Origin: Brachypodium distachyon
Taxonomy: Eukaryota > Streptophyta > Magnoliopsida > Poales > Poaceae
DNA length: 64,000 bases
Reading direction: 5' to 3'
Assembly: GCF_000005505.3 (NCBI RefSeq)
Contig: NC_016133.3
Location: 16,182,001 to 16,246,000, forward strand
The notes under the pieces are model-generated. The model made no database searches. It saw nothing but the letters and a program-made list of their open reading frames with translations, and was not told the origin of the DNA. The number at the start of each line of letters is the position of its first letter. Positions within the stretch are counted from its first letter, which is position 1. Made by a program: the position numbers and the translations under genes. This document shows positions 11,942 to 23,545 of the stretch, piece by piece.

Positions 11942-14900
11942 CTATTGGACAATCTTGTCTTTCTTCTTTGGTGTCTTCTGTTTCCTCTTATACGTTTGGA
12001 CCTCATCGTGGCTGCTTCTGGCGTAGTTTTTCGCTATCGGGTCTTCTACGAAGAAGACTTGTTTGCATATGGAAGCAAACTTCCATGGTTCATGCAGTGC
12101 CAACATTCTTTTGACGTTCACCTGATGACGGGGAATCTCTTTTGGCAGAATCATTGTTGTGAACCTATGATCTTCATGCGTGACATCGTGTGCCCTCTGA
12201 TGCGAAACATGACGATAGTTGTGAAGGTGTAGTCAAGCTCCCAGATCTCTTCGACCACGCTGTAGTACGCTTCAGTCTGGCCTTCGCTGGCGGTCCCCGT
12301 CTCAGCTACGAGCACTATACCGCTGTTTTGGTACGTACTCTTACGGTCTTGAGCCTTGGTGTAATACGTATACCCATTCATTGCGTACGACTGGCATGTC
12401 ACGACGTTGCGGTCGGGAAGCCGTGACAACTTCTGGACAATCTTCTCATCTTCATTCGCCGCAGCCCTCAGATACCAAAGATCCTTGAGCCACATGGCGA
12501 ATGTAGAATTGTGTTTTCGCTGGATCCAATCATCATTACTGTTAGGGTTGAGGTTTCGAAGTTCTTCGATGTGCATGTCGATGAACGGCTCGACCTCTGG
12601 CGTGAGTTGCAGCACCATTGTGTGTGCTCTTATAAAGTCGTCCGTTCTTTGGCGGGCATGCACATCAAGCTCCTTCCGGCCAAGACCACCTTCACCTTCT
12701 AGCTTCCCCTTATGTCGTGATTCGGGGACCCCTATGGGTTTGCGGTCCGCCAACCAATCAGTGCAGAACTGAACACACTCTTCTGCATGATAGCCTTCCA
12801 TGATGCTTCGTTCGGGACGCCCTCTGTTATGAACATATCGCTTCAGCACCCCGTTGTATCGTTCGGGCGCAAACATGTTGTGCAGGAACGATGGCCCTAA
12901 CAACAAGATCTCATCAGCGATGTGGACCATCAGATGGACCATAATGTCAAAGAACGTTGGGGGAAAGAACATCTCACATTCGCACAATATCTGTATCATT
13001 GCATCCCTCGGTTGCAGGCAACGGTCCACCGTGATGGACTTCTGGCCGATCGTGTCGAAGAAGTCACATAGCTTCATGATCGTCTCTCTCACCCATGGCT
13101 CCATGCAGCCTTTTATTGCAACCGGAAGTAGCTGCGTGAGAATCACATGGAAGTCATGAGACTTCATGCCAACCAGCTTATGGCTCTTCATGTCAACGAG
13201 TTTCTTGATACTGGATGAGTAGTTTGATGGAACTTTGATGCCATGGAGACACTCGCACATTCTATGCAGCTCGGCTTTGCTCAGACTATAACACGCAGGT
13301 TTGCATCGCGTATATATCGTGCGTTCACCATTCTTGTTTTCCTGCGGCACCTCTTCCTCTATCGGCCACAGCTTCTCCTTTATCCCCATCCACTGCAGGT
13401 CCTTCCGTGCCTTTGGTCCATCTTTTGACTTGTCCGCGTGGTGCATCATCAAGCCCAACAGGCTGTCGCACACGTTCTTCTCGACATGCATGACGTCTAT
13501 GGTGTGACGGCTCTGTAAGAACCTCCAGTAAGGCAGGTCCCAGAACACGGACCTCCTCTTGTACGTAAGGCCGCCACCATCTGGACCTGCAGCCGGCTGT
13601 GCTTTCCCGGCCACGACTTCGAGGTTCCTGACAATTTCGTATACTTCGTGTCCAGTCAGCTCCCTCGGTTTGTGCCGCCTCTCTGCCCTCCCGTTGAAGT
13701 TTTTCTTATCATCCCTCCACGGGTCCTTCATCTCCAGCCACTTACGGTGTCCCATGTACACAATCTTTTTTGATTCTGGCAGGAACAACCCGTCTGTCTC
13801 GTCCCCGCACTTTGTGCACGCTTTGTACCCATGCGTTGACTGGCATGATGAATTCCCGTTCGCCGGGTAGTCATGCACACATGTCAGGAGAGCTGCTCGA
13901 AGGGTGAAGTCCTCCTTATGAGCGTCTCAAACCTTTCGACCCTTCTCCCAAAGCTCCTTGAGCTCATCCTTCAGCAGTTCCAGATACACGTTCAGATCAG
14001 CTCCAGGCTGCTTAGGGCCCTGTATGAGCATTGATAGGTGGATGTACTTCCTCTTCATGACAAGCCACGGGGGAGGTTGTATATGAACAGGATCACCGGT
14101 CATGTGCTGTGTTTGCTGCTCAAGTTTCCGAACGGATTGATCACGTCCGTACTCATCTGAACCTAATGTTCCTAGGCTCTACGCCGAACTCGGGGAATTC
14201 GTCGTCCAGAGTCCTCCATTGATCCGCATCTGCGGGGTGTCTGAGGACACCATCATCGTTGCGGTACACGCCCTCAGGATCGATATCCGCCTGAGTCGCG
14301 TCGTGGTAGATGAACCACCTGGTCTCCTTCTCGTTCTGGAACCAACGCTCCAGCCTAGTGCCACAGGGGAGATACCAGACCGTCTTTGCCGCCGCACCAC
14401 GCTTCAATTCTTCCTCCTCGTCGCCGTCAGGATTGGGGTCTTTCTTCCTGTATCGGGCTGTTTTGCATACTAGACAGTTGTGCATGTCTTTGTAGTCGCC
14501 CTTATATATGATGCAGTTCAGCGGACAAGCATGGTATCTGATGACCTCTAACCTGAGTGGGCATGTAACTTTCTTTGCCTCGTACGTGCTCTTAGCCAAC
14601 TTGTTGCCCGGAGGAAGTACCGTACGTAGGTAACTCAGAATCTTCGTGAATCCCGAGTCCACGATGTTGTATTTTGCCTTTATACGCAAAAGTTCGAGCG
14701 TTACTTCTAGCAAACTCTTATCCATGCCGGCATTTTCATATAACGGTGTCTCGGCATCCTCCCTCAGCTTCTCTAACTTATGGGAACCCTCTCATCCTTG
14801 GGGTCATCCAACTGATTATGCAGATGCTGATCGTCCAGCATTTCAACCATCCTACCGGTTGGAACGTCCTATACTGGATCCAGGCCACGGTATGCTTCTT

Positions 14901-15195
14901 CACCAGGCTGGTCGTCAGACTCCATGTTTTCCATCTCAATGCCGCCATTGGCTTCAATGCCATCCTCCCCGTGAGAAGTCCACCTTGAATAACCTGACAC
15001 AAATCTCCGCATGAGCAAGTGCATCTCCACATCCTCTGCCTCGTACAGCTTGCTGTTCCGACATCTCACACAGGGACAACACATCTTATCACCCCCTTTC
15101 CTATGCATATCTTCCACACCGGCATCGACAAAAGTCTTCAGCCGCTCTATCCACTCAACACATAACCTGTCCTCGTACATCCAAGCACGGCCCAT
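11942..15195 (-). pseudogene. TNP2-type CACTA transposase, CACTA-1 copy (broken)
   Basis: Reads from MGRAWMYED (ATG at 15193-15195, just after an intron acceptor) down to a stop at 11942. Domains in order: transposase-associated domain with CCPCVRCRN and YSRWTSHGE (about 14870-15190); the first TNP2 part (14153-14725; CPLNCIIYKGDYKDMHNC, CKTARYRKKDPNP); the main TNP2 part (HDYPANGN, ACTKCG, DVMHVEKNVCDSLLGL); then DUF4218/DUF4216-like regions (FGPSF-type LLGPSFLHNM, WELDYTFTTI, CKQVFFVEDP). Compared with the copy at 47644-50930, the frame is lost near 14870, shifted by one missing base near 14154, stopped by TGA at 13927-13929 (Trp in the other copy), and shifted again near 12160. It should bind and cut the element ends but cannot make a full protein. 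Confidence 0.88.
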
Positions 15196-15919
15196 CGAGC
15201 TACAACACAATTTTTTTAAAAAAATTAACAAATCAGCTTGCTCGACAAAAATAAAGAATTTCGGCATGACCTTTGCTTAAAAAATAGCATTTTGCACTAC
15301 GAAATTCGATGCCTGCATCAAAAAAAAATTACCCCCACCCACATCGGCACGACGGCCGGTATCACATCGCATAAGAAATACACGGCACGAAGGCCGGTGT
15401 CAACACACATTTAATATGTTTGAACATGCACGTACACCGGTCCCGAGGTTAAGCTTAACCCTAGGGCTAACCCCCAGGGGCTAAGCTCCCCCATAAGCAG
15501 CTATATAGAGAGAGAGCCGCAGAGAGAGAGAGCTAGAAAGAGAGCTGCAGAGAGAGAGAGAGAGCTAGAGAGAGAGAGGGAGCTCATCCGAGCAAAATTA
15601 AAGCGCGCGAGAGAGGGAGGATCATCACTAGGGTGAGGGGGAGCTCCAGAGACAGCGGGGGCAGCCCGGGAGAGCCGCCGGAGAGAGATCGGGGCCCGAT
15701 TTCCCGCCGGCGGCCAAGGCACCATTAATGGCCATTTTACAAAATTGGAGAAGAATAGGAGGAGGAAGAAGGGAGAGGAAGAGGGAGGAGAAGGAGGGAG
15801 AGCTACCTTCCTGCCGCCGCCATCAAATTTTGACAAGGCTTCGCCGCCGGTGAGAAGCAGAGCCGCAGCTGGTTCCAGACAGACGCGCGAGCTCGAACAG
15901 CTTCGGGCTCGCACAGGGG

Positions 15920-15926
15920 TTATATA
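15920..15926 (-). promoter_or_regulatory. TATA box of the CACTA-1 transposase gene
   Basis: GTATATAA on the - strand, about 730 bases upstream of the transposase ATG and immediately inside the right subterminal repeat array. A GA-rich leader (15500-15800) and a 5'UTR intron ending at about 15200 (TTGTAG acceptor) would lie between. Confidence 0.5.
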
Positions 15927-15937
15927 CAGGGAGGTCT

Positions 15938-16530
15938 CCAGTGGCGGGCAAATAGAATAACCGCCACTGACGACCTCCAGTGGCGGGCGGAGAAGTAGAC
16001 CGCCACTGGAAGATCACCAGTGGCGGGTAAGTTTAGACCCGCCACTGGTGATCTTCCACCAGTTCCCCAACTTTAGTCCCACCTCGCTAGTTTAGAGGAG
16101 TTTCGACCAGCATAAATAAGATTCAGCCGTCCCACCTACCGGTGGTTACTACTCAGTGCTCAGTGCGTTCTCCGTTCCGGTTGAGTTCTAAACGAGTGAT
16201 TGGGCGGTGCTTAAGGGGTTCAGGGAAGGGCACTGAGACTGAGTAGTACCATCATGTATCAGGTGGTCTACCAGTGGCGGGTATTTTTTATGGCCGCCAC
16301 TGGTGGTTGTTAGGGTTTCCATGGCCATTACCAGTGGCGGTGACAAACACCGCCACTGGTGATGGATCACCAGTGGCGGTGACTTGTTTCGGGACAATAT
16401 TCACCGCCACTGGTGGTGGGGCAGCAGTGGCGGTGATTATCACCGCCACTGGTGGCGCTCGTGGATGCCTCGGGAGGCCTCCAGTGGCGGTGTGTTTTTT
16501 GGTCCGTTTTAACCGCCACTGGAGGGGGAT
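15938..16530. repeat. Right subterminal repeat array of CACTA-1, with promoter-like module copy 3
   Basis: Inverted AGTGGCGG/CCGCCACT pairs at about 15940-16050 and 16270-16525. Between them, 16074-16120 repeats the module CCTCGCTAGTTTA ... GACCAGCATAAATAAG found at 11029, 11482 and 46748. Confidence 0.85.
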
Positions 16531-16556
16531 CACGGATGGGGTTTTCTGTAGTAGTG

Positions 16557-17449
16557 CTTGCGTCACGTCTCCTATCTTCTATGTCATCATCAATGGCCAT
16601 CCTTTTGGCAATTCCACGGCAGCAACGGAGGAATATGACAAGGATGTCCTCTCTCTCCGTATATTTTTGCCCGAGAGTGGATTTGTTACTCTCGAGAGCA
16701 CATTGCATGCCCCTATCCTAGCTGCACATTTCCGTGGATCCGGACCGTCCTCCCACCCTTCTTCTATCTCTCCAGCGTGCCCCACACTCCGTCCTCCCTT
16801 CTCTCCCAACGCCGACACCCCTGTTTCTCTGCATGCGTCGCCTCTCTCTCTCCATCCGTCACCGCCCCACCCCTCTCTCCTGCCTCCATGCGCCGCCTGC
16901 CGTCTCCATCCCATGGCCAGGCACATCGGGCAGTGGCATCGCCCCTCCCCTCTCTCTCTACCCCATGTGGCAACGACGTCTCCCCTCCCTCCCTCTCTCT
17001 CTCCTCCATATGGAAGCAACAGGAATCTCTCTCTTCCATATGGCAGCGGCTTGGATTCTCTCTCCTCGATATGGCAGCGGCAGCGAAAACATGGTGGGCG
17101 CGTCGGGCGAGCGGTATGGCGCAAGTGCGGCGGTGCATGCCCCTGTGCTCTAAGCTCCTCCATATGTTGGGCACGAATCTCCAAGTAATCAAGGGTGGGG
17201 ATAGATGGCGCAAAAAGCTCGGGAGTACGTACCTAAATCTTTCCTTTTTGCCCTTGACAACAACGAGCTTTCTATCAGTCTGCAAGAGGCTATATATATG
17301 CTGAATCACCACCTTCAAGGTATTACTCTTCAGCCCCACTATCTGCACATTCACTCTGTCACGTACGCTGGCGAGCTGCTTAATTATCTTCAGGCACGTT
17401 AGCACCGTTGAAGCCAATGCTATTTTTGTTATCAACTCTGGGAAAAACT
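16557..17449 (+). pseudogene. LINE reverse transcriptase remnant (block A)
   Basis: The + strand reads VTSPIFYVIINGHPFGN at 16562-16613. The matching piece at 33460 continues into the reverse transcriptase motif RGIRQGCPLA. At about 17245-17400 the frame reads FALDNNELSISLQEAI, LQGITLQP and IHSVTYAGE, which corresponds to the non-LTR RT stretch ending in the catalytic FADD box. Here the box is degraded. Unrelated C/T-rich sequence lies between (16740-17180). It is interrupted at 17449 by the CACTA insertion. Confidence 0.7.
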
Positions 17450-19828
17450 CACTACTACAAAATACCCCTTCCGTGAACCCCCTCCAGTGGCGGTTAGAAT
17501 GGGCCCAAAAAATCACCGTCACTGGTGGTCGTTCCGGGCATCCAGGAACAGTACCAGTGGCGGTGGCAAATCACCGCCATTGGTTGACCACCAATGGCGG
17601 TGATTCCCATTTCAAAATAATCACCGCCACTGGCGGTCATTAGGACAGCCATTGGTGACCTCTTAGAACAGCCACTGATGACCCCCCACCTACCAGTGGC
17701 GGTTCTAATCTCAAACCCGCCACTGGTGATCCCCCGAGACAGGCGAAACTTGCAAAAATCATAACTAATTCAAAACAAATTGAAACGATGTGATTCTTTT
17801 TGCTTAAGTCCTCATTTTTATTGATTAACACGTTGGAACAATAATATCACATGGTCTTTCTCATAAAAATATGATTTTCCATTTTTTCAATGCAAAAAAT
17901 AAAGTATTTAGTGAAGCAAGTACAATTTTTATGGTTCAAAATGACACCTATACAATTTTCACACAAACTAGAACATATTTAAATGTCAGTGTCCAAAGGC
18001 TTTGAATTTTCTAGCTATATTTATACTTTTCCTCATATAGATGAATTTCCAGCGCTTTCCCAAAAGTAATTCAAATTTGAACTACAAGTGTGTGATAGTT
18101 TGTTCCTAAAAAATTCAGAAAAACATTTTAAGCTACCCAAGTAAGAATTATGCAAGATTCATATAGGGAGTTGAAATATTCAACATTTTTCTATGGAAAC
18201 ATGTGCCGACAATTTTCACCCCATCTTGTGAAAATTCAAATAATATGAAAAAATTGTCAAAAAAGTCAATTCTTCGGCATGGAGTCCTTCTATGTGTACT
18301 AGTTGACATGAAAAATGATAAACTTGTATTTTGACAAATGTTCAAAAAAAATCCTTCACAAAATGGACTATCAAGTATCAATGTTTATGAGTTTCAAGCC
18401 AAATGACCAAAACTACGGCCATTTCTATGTCATAGTTTGTGAGAATGAATCCAATTTTTGCACAGAGGTGCGTCTTCGCCTGCCGAACAATGTTGTCAAA
18501 GAGTTTAGAAATTTTTAGTTTTAGAAAATGTTGTTTTCATTTTCTAAACACAATAAGCGAGGTATTTTGTGAAGCAAGTACTTTAAATATATCTCAAAAT
18601 GGCGCCTAACCAATTGTAACACAAAGTAGAGCATATGTGTAAACTTATAAACCAATTTAGTGACATTAAATACATGTATATTATACTGAAAATGAAAAAA
18701 ATATTTTTTTGTAAACTCAGTAGTGGCTGTTTTTTTTTTGCAAAACCCGCCACTGGTGCTACGGCATGGCCCAGGAACAAAATTACATAAGTCACCTGTG
18801 GCGGTTTTAGGGTTGTACCCGCCACTGGTACTTTATTTGAGCCCAACAATTTAACTGGGCCGGCCCGGTTAGACCTAGGGTTTTCACGGATGGTATAAAA
18901 TACCCCATCCCCACCCTCCCTTCTCTCCGGTCTCCCCCCGATCTCCTTTCTCCCATCCCCTCCCCGATCTCTTCCACGAACATGTGCTGCTCCCCTCCAT
19001 CCCTCCCCCTTCCCTCATGATCTCCTCCTCCTCCTCCTCCTCTCCTCTCCAATCGACGCCCTCCTCCCGTCCTCCGCCACGATTACGGCCGCGGCCCCTC
19101 ATCCCCGCACGACAAGGCCCCGCCTCCGCCCTTCACGACTGGCCCCGAGCAACCCCGGTGCCGGCAGATCTGGCCGCCACGGCCCCGAGGACGGCGGATC
19201 CGGCCCCGACGCCGCTGGATCCGGCCCCGCCACCACGGTACGTCCTTCCCCTCTCTCCTTCTTTCTCGGTTCTCTCTGCGTTCTCACTCTCTTTCTCCTC
19301 TCCCGCAGAAGAGGAGGACGCCGCAGTGGAGAGCTTGCCGCCGGATCTAGCCGTCCCCGGCCTCTCCACCGCCGGATCGGACATGCTGTATGCTTTGATG
19401 ATGTGTATGCCCTCTGTAATTTATTTGGTTTCTCGATTAATCGATGTGTATGCTTTCTATTCTCTGTAATGCTCCAGATTTCTTTGTTAGTATGTATGGA
19501 TTTGTGCCTGTGTAATTTGATCGACCATCGTCGACGTTCTAGTGCAATCCAGGCCCGTGTTTTTGTGTTCATGGCATTTGTTGTTGATTTTAATGAAGAA
19601 TTATTTCTGTGCAATCCAGGCTACACGGGTGCTTTTTGAAAAAAACTCCTGAAATTCGTACCAGTGGTGGTCATATCTACCCACCAATACTAGTGGTAAG
19701 CACCGGTGGTGGGTTACAGCACCGCCACTGGTGCTAATATCACCAGTGATGCGTGGTTGGTGGCGGGTCTTTTACCCGCCACCAACATTGATTTTCAACC
19801 GCCACTAGTAGCTGTTTTTGTAGCAGTG
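17450..19828. mobile_element. Non-autonomous CACTA element M1 with perfect TSD and empty site
   Basis: Starts CACTACTACAAAATACCCC and ends TGTTTTTGTAGCAGTG. The 3-bp duplication ACT flanks it (17447-17449 and 19829-19831). Block B shows the uninterrupted site at about 38165 (GGGAAAACTCCTGCTACC), which proves the insertion. It is 2379 bp long. Subterminal TGGCGG repeats lie at 17470-17730, 18720-18835 and 19660-19815. An AT-rich core (17760-18710) and a TATA-driven GC-rich module (18894-19400) fill the inside. It has no transposase gene. Confidence 0.93.
18894..18902 (+). promoter_or_regulatory. TATA box inside CACTA element M1
   Basis: TATAAAATACCCC follows GGGCCGGCCCGG and a CTAGGGTTTT phrase. 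C/T-rich leader sequence comes next, then GC-rich sequence with an open frame (18984-19469) interrupted by a possible GTACGT...GCAG intron (about 19237-19310). The same order occurs in element M2 at 26849. Confidence 0.5.
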
Positions 19829-19831
19829 ACT

Positions 19832-20887
19832 CCTGCTACCTGAATAAATATACCATTCCTTTTCAGCAAGCATGTTGACCACGACTCTACCTCTCAAATC
19901 AAATCCATTTTCCCCATCCGGCCGGCCAGCAGAACCTCAATAACAGTACTGTCTAGGACACCCCTTGAGCCTCCCTAATAAGGATAGATTCTCTGCTTAA
20001 ACTTCATCATCGATAAATGATAAAATCAGGCATAAACTCAATTGCTTCATGATGATGTTGGAAGACTCTAATTATTAACTCGGCTTTTCCTCCATCCCTA
20101 CTGACTATATGTCTCGGTGTCATCCTTGATCGTGCATCCGCCGAATTTCGCAACACTTACTACTATTATTGTGAACTTTTGGTGGACACAAGTGTCAGGG
20201 AAGGATAGGGAAAAAAAACACTTTGTCTTAATGATGATGACATAGCATCCGGGTATAGTCTCAAGGAGGAAAAACTCGGCCCATGGAGTAGAGGGTCTGC
20301 CAGGTCATCTATATGGAGTCTGACTGCTACACCTGGGCGCCTCATTGACTTGGAGTGCAAGATAGGGAAACTCTACTACCCAAAATACCACTTGAGATAT
20401 GATTCTAACCGATTAAATAATCTATTCCGTATAAACCGACTCAGGGTCTTGTAACCTGATACGTCCAAAACATACTATTCCTTTTTAAGTTTCCATCTTT
20501 GTGTTCTATTGCTTTTATCGATTTTCATTAAAGCTTTGAGCTTAAATGTAGTTAACAGTCATTAGGAAGTTTCTTCTTTCTTTGTTTTGTTAATTTCAGG
20601 TATATAACGCAAGAGGAGAGCCCCTAGAAAATTAGGAGGATCATATATCGGAGTCCAATGCAGTATACAAAATGAGGGATCGACAAAGGCCCCCACGGAG
20701 GTCCCGGTCAGCCAAGGGTAGGTGCCCCGGGCCGAGGGCTGCTTGCCTGGGGCTTGGGAGACTGTTGCTTTTCGATGTACTCTTCCATAACACTTTGGGA
20801 CCCCCTAAAAATTCATGCACAAGAAGATGACGAGAACGAGGCAAAGCAGCACAGAAAGTAAAACTACCAGAAATTATGCTTCGAGAT
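19832..20887. other. Non-coding duplicated stretch (block A)
   Basis: Nearly identical to 38166-38507 plus 39706-40649 in block B, apart from the insertions there. No gene is supported; the short frame at 20641-20844 lacks conserved features. Confidence 0.6.
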
Positions 20888-21105
20888 GGTGTAAATCAAG
20901 GGGAGACACGTACCGCCAGAATTGCCTCTGGTGCTTCATCAATCACCCCCAAATTGCAACTCTGTATGAGTAGGGAGTAGTTCTCCTGTCACTACAAGTA
21001 ATACGCTGATTTTACCCCCCGCCCCCTCCCATTTTTGTCACTAAATTGTCACTTTTTACATTTATGATGTTTTCATGATGAAAAATGGACGATAAAAAAC
21101 TGACC
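20888..21105. other. 218-bp segment present only in block A
   Basis: In block B this interval is replaced exactly by CACTA-2: GAT precedes and GTCACTAA follows in both blocks. Within it, CACTACAAGTAATACGC at 20990 looks like a CACTA-type terminus, but no matching right end was found. Confidence 0.6.
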
Positions 21106-21629
21106 GTCACTAATAAGGACACCTAATGACCTTTTTGGAGAAATGATCATAAACTGTTATGAACGATTAGGATCGTTATAAATTTTATGATCAATTTTTT
21201 GGTCGCTAGTCCACCCTGGACACATAGGATCCGATGTGGCAACCTTAGTGATGAAATTAAATGGCCGCAAACCAAATTTGGCCCGGTCTAGGTTGTTTGT
21301 CCATATATGTCGGCCAAGCCCAAAAAATCAATCCATTTTATCAGTCCTGTCTGGTCTTCTAAATGGGCCATGACCATCATTTTGGCCCACGTTTTGTGAC
21401 CCATTTGTTCAATTACAACCATTTTTATTTACTTTTTCCCAATTCAAGTCCAATATTAATTGGGCCAAGGCCTTTTTATAATTTATAGTCCAGTCTATTA
21501 CTATTTTAAGTACATTGCTCTTATGTCGAATATTGTTTGGTCCGTTGGTCACTATGTAAAGTATATTTTTGGCCCATATGTCCAAAGTTCATTCTTTGGA
21601 CAATTTTGCTAACAAAGCAGCAATCACAG

Positions 21630-22312
21630 GACATCTCCCTGCAACCCTAGCCATCAAGAGAAGACCTAGCCGTCCTTTGTTGAAGGAAATTTCATCTCCA
21701 GCGGTTCCCCTCGTCTCTGACTGCCGTTTCAGCGTTGAGAGACGGGGGGGACCACGGATCAACGTCTGGCATCAGTTTTGCAGTTTCCTGATTAGGTTTG
21801 TGTGTTCTTCACAGTGGCATCTTGACGGTGGAGATGACGTTGTCTAGAAGATTTATGTGCTGGCTCCGTCCTTGTCCTGGCGTAGGCGTCGCGTCCTACT
21901 CCATGGAGTCAGTGGTTCTCGCAACTCTTCTTTTGGTGTTTTTGGTTTTTTTCCTTGTCAATTCATCAACAGAGAAGCAGTTTCACAGCTTGCCTTGTAA
22001 GGGGTGTGTCCCCGGCCGTGGTGCGTTCGACGATCTTAGGTTCCCATTGTTTGAGGTGGGCGACTCAAGTGGCTTTTTAAAACCTATAAGGTTAGTCCAG
22101 CTTGTGCAAGCATGATGTTCTGCAATTCCGTTACCGGTTACACGGAGAAATGTCAAGATGCGGAAGATAGATCTAGAGATGTTGATCTCGGAAGACCATG
22201 ATGGAGCTTTTAGTTCTATAGTGGATTTTTGTTCCTTATGTTCGTTTAGCTTGTTTCGATCTATTGTACTTTCTTCTATGAATCAATAAAGCCAGAAGGT
22301 TCTCAAAAAAAA
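21630..22312 (+). mobile_element. Poly(A) retroposon with 16-bp target duplication
   Basis: Flanked by AAAGCAGCAATCACAG at 21614-21629 and 22313-22328. Block B has one copy of this sequence without the insert (about 52465-52480, one base different). It ends in AATCAATAAAGCC and an A-run, so it was inserted by target-primed reverse transcription. The 3' part shares GGGCGACTCAAGTGGCTTT and following phrases with the element at 57883-58493, so both belong to one retroposon family (SINE or truncated LINE). Confidence 0.88.
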
Positions 22313-22789
22313 AAAGCAGCAATCACAGAGAAAATCAACACTCACACAGGAAAACAACACATGATTATAAACAATTGCAGCATTTAATGCTTGTAATTTC
22401 AGCACATTACATTTTATTTTTACTTAATATATCAGACTACATGACAGAGATACAACTCAAAGTATAAGTAAACACTTGCAACGAATAGAGGCAACAATTG
22501 GCTCAAGATTGGGAGTGACAACCTAAGAAATTAAAAGACATTACAGAGAGAAAAAACAATAAACATGAAACTAAGCCCCCGAGGGTCGAGTCGGCGCGAT
22601 TCGAGCAAGCTCGGGACTTCTTTTCTTGATAAACAAAATGATTGTAATCCCCGAGGGTTGAGTCGGCTTATCTGAAATGTCCCCAAGAATCAATCTGATT
22701 TTACTCGTCTCTGTTTCTCAGAGTCAAAATCACCTATATAGATAGGGAAAAAAAATCTATCCGGCGCCCGCACATCCAGCGCATCCAGC

Positions 22790-23040
22790 GCCCGCGCGGC
22801 CGCACATGAAGCTATCCGGCGCCTTGCCCAACGGCTGCGTCTTCTTCGCCTTCGCTCACGACGCGGCTGACGGCGGCCGGTCGTCCGCGAGGAGCAACCG
22901 CGTTGTCCTCGTCCTCGTCAACCCCATCACCGGCGCGGCCCAGAGCGTCGAGGTGTACACGCCCGAGAGCCTGTCTGGGTTGATCCATGCATGGCCAAGG
23001 TGTTGTTTGTGGCCGTGAGTGTTGATCCATGGCCAAGGTG
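22790..23040 (+). pseudogene. Captured gene fragment of unknown origin (block A)
   Basis: GC-rich sequence whose + strand frame reads KLSGALPNGCVFF and RSNRVVLVLVNPITGAAQSV, with EVYTPESL after it. It matches 54360-54560 in block B but is shorter at the 5' side. It ends by fusing to the reversed NF-YC start region (TTGATCCATGGCCAAGG). I do not recognise the family. Confidence 0.5.
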
Positions 23041-23280
23041 CACTTCGTCAGTATGAACCGGCTTGCTGCAGAATGTCAGAACTTGTCATATGTTGGTAAT
23101 TAAATGGAGGTTACTTCAATTACTCGAAGCTATTGATATCTTCCAAAAGTATGTAAACCCCATTTTTATCTATGACAAGCAGGGGAAAAAAATGTTAAAC
23201 ACACAATTAAAAGAACTAACTTCCCTAATAATTTTTTTAATTGTGGTTTTAACATTTCTTTTTATATACCAGCTTCTCAT

Positions 23281-23445
23281 AATATCTTCCAAAGGGAATT
23301 CCCATTCCTAACCATGGTCTGCATGGTGGCAGGCGGAAACCTAGGGTCATTCTCCTGCATGATGTCCACCAGGAAATCAAACGTATCATTCCTGGAGACC
23401 ATAGCGGCGATGTCATTCTTCTGCAGCGTCCTCCTATTGTCACTC
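23281..23445 (-). pseudogene. NF-YC fragment, second half of histone fold
   Basis: On the - strand it reads TLQKNDIAAMVSRND, a frame-disturbed FDFLVDIMQEN and MQTMVR. There is no start, no first half and no C-terminus. The matching small fragment in block B lies at 54790-54885. Confidence 0.75.
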
Positions 23446-23545
23446 CACGATGGTAACTAGGTACGGTACAACATACAAATAAGCACAGTCAACCACAATA
23501 AGACATTAATCGCCCGGCTTGATGATTATTCCGCCTCAGCTACGC

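Larger units (their letters stand above)
6001..16556 (-). mobile_element. Large CACTA (En/Spm) transposon 1, both genes broken
   Basis: The left end is CACTGCTCCAGAAAACCCC at 6001. The right end, read inward on the - strand from 16556, is CACTACTACAGAAAACCCC. The matching termini and flanking arrays of short inverted TGGCGG repeats define a CACTA element of about 10.6 kb. It holds a Transposase_24/Ulp1 gene (6621-9837) and a TNP2 transposase gene (11942-15195), both on the - strand. The 3-bp flanks differ (AAC left, CTT right), so a clean single insertion is not shown. CTT matches the site in block B at 37650. The left half may come from another copy, or a deletion may have removed the original left flank. 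Confidence 0.85.

Noticed and set aside
12407..13870. Several + strand open frames of 60-121 codons
   Set aside because: Antisense shadows of the conserved TNP2 transposase.
16274..17188. 304-codon frame crossing the right end of CACTA-1
   Set aside because: It runs from transposon repeats into the LINE relic and C/T-rich DNA; no single protein fits.
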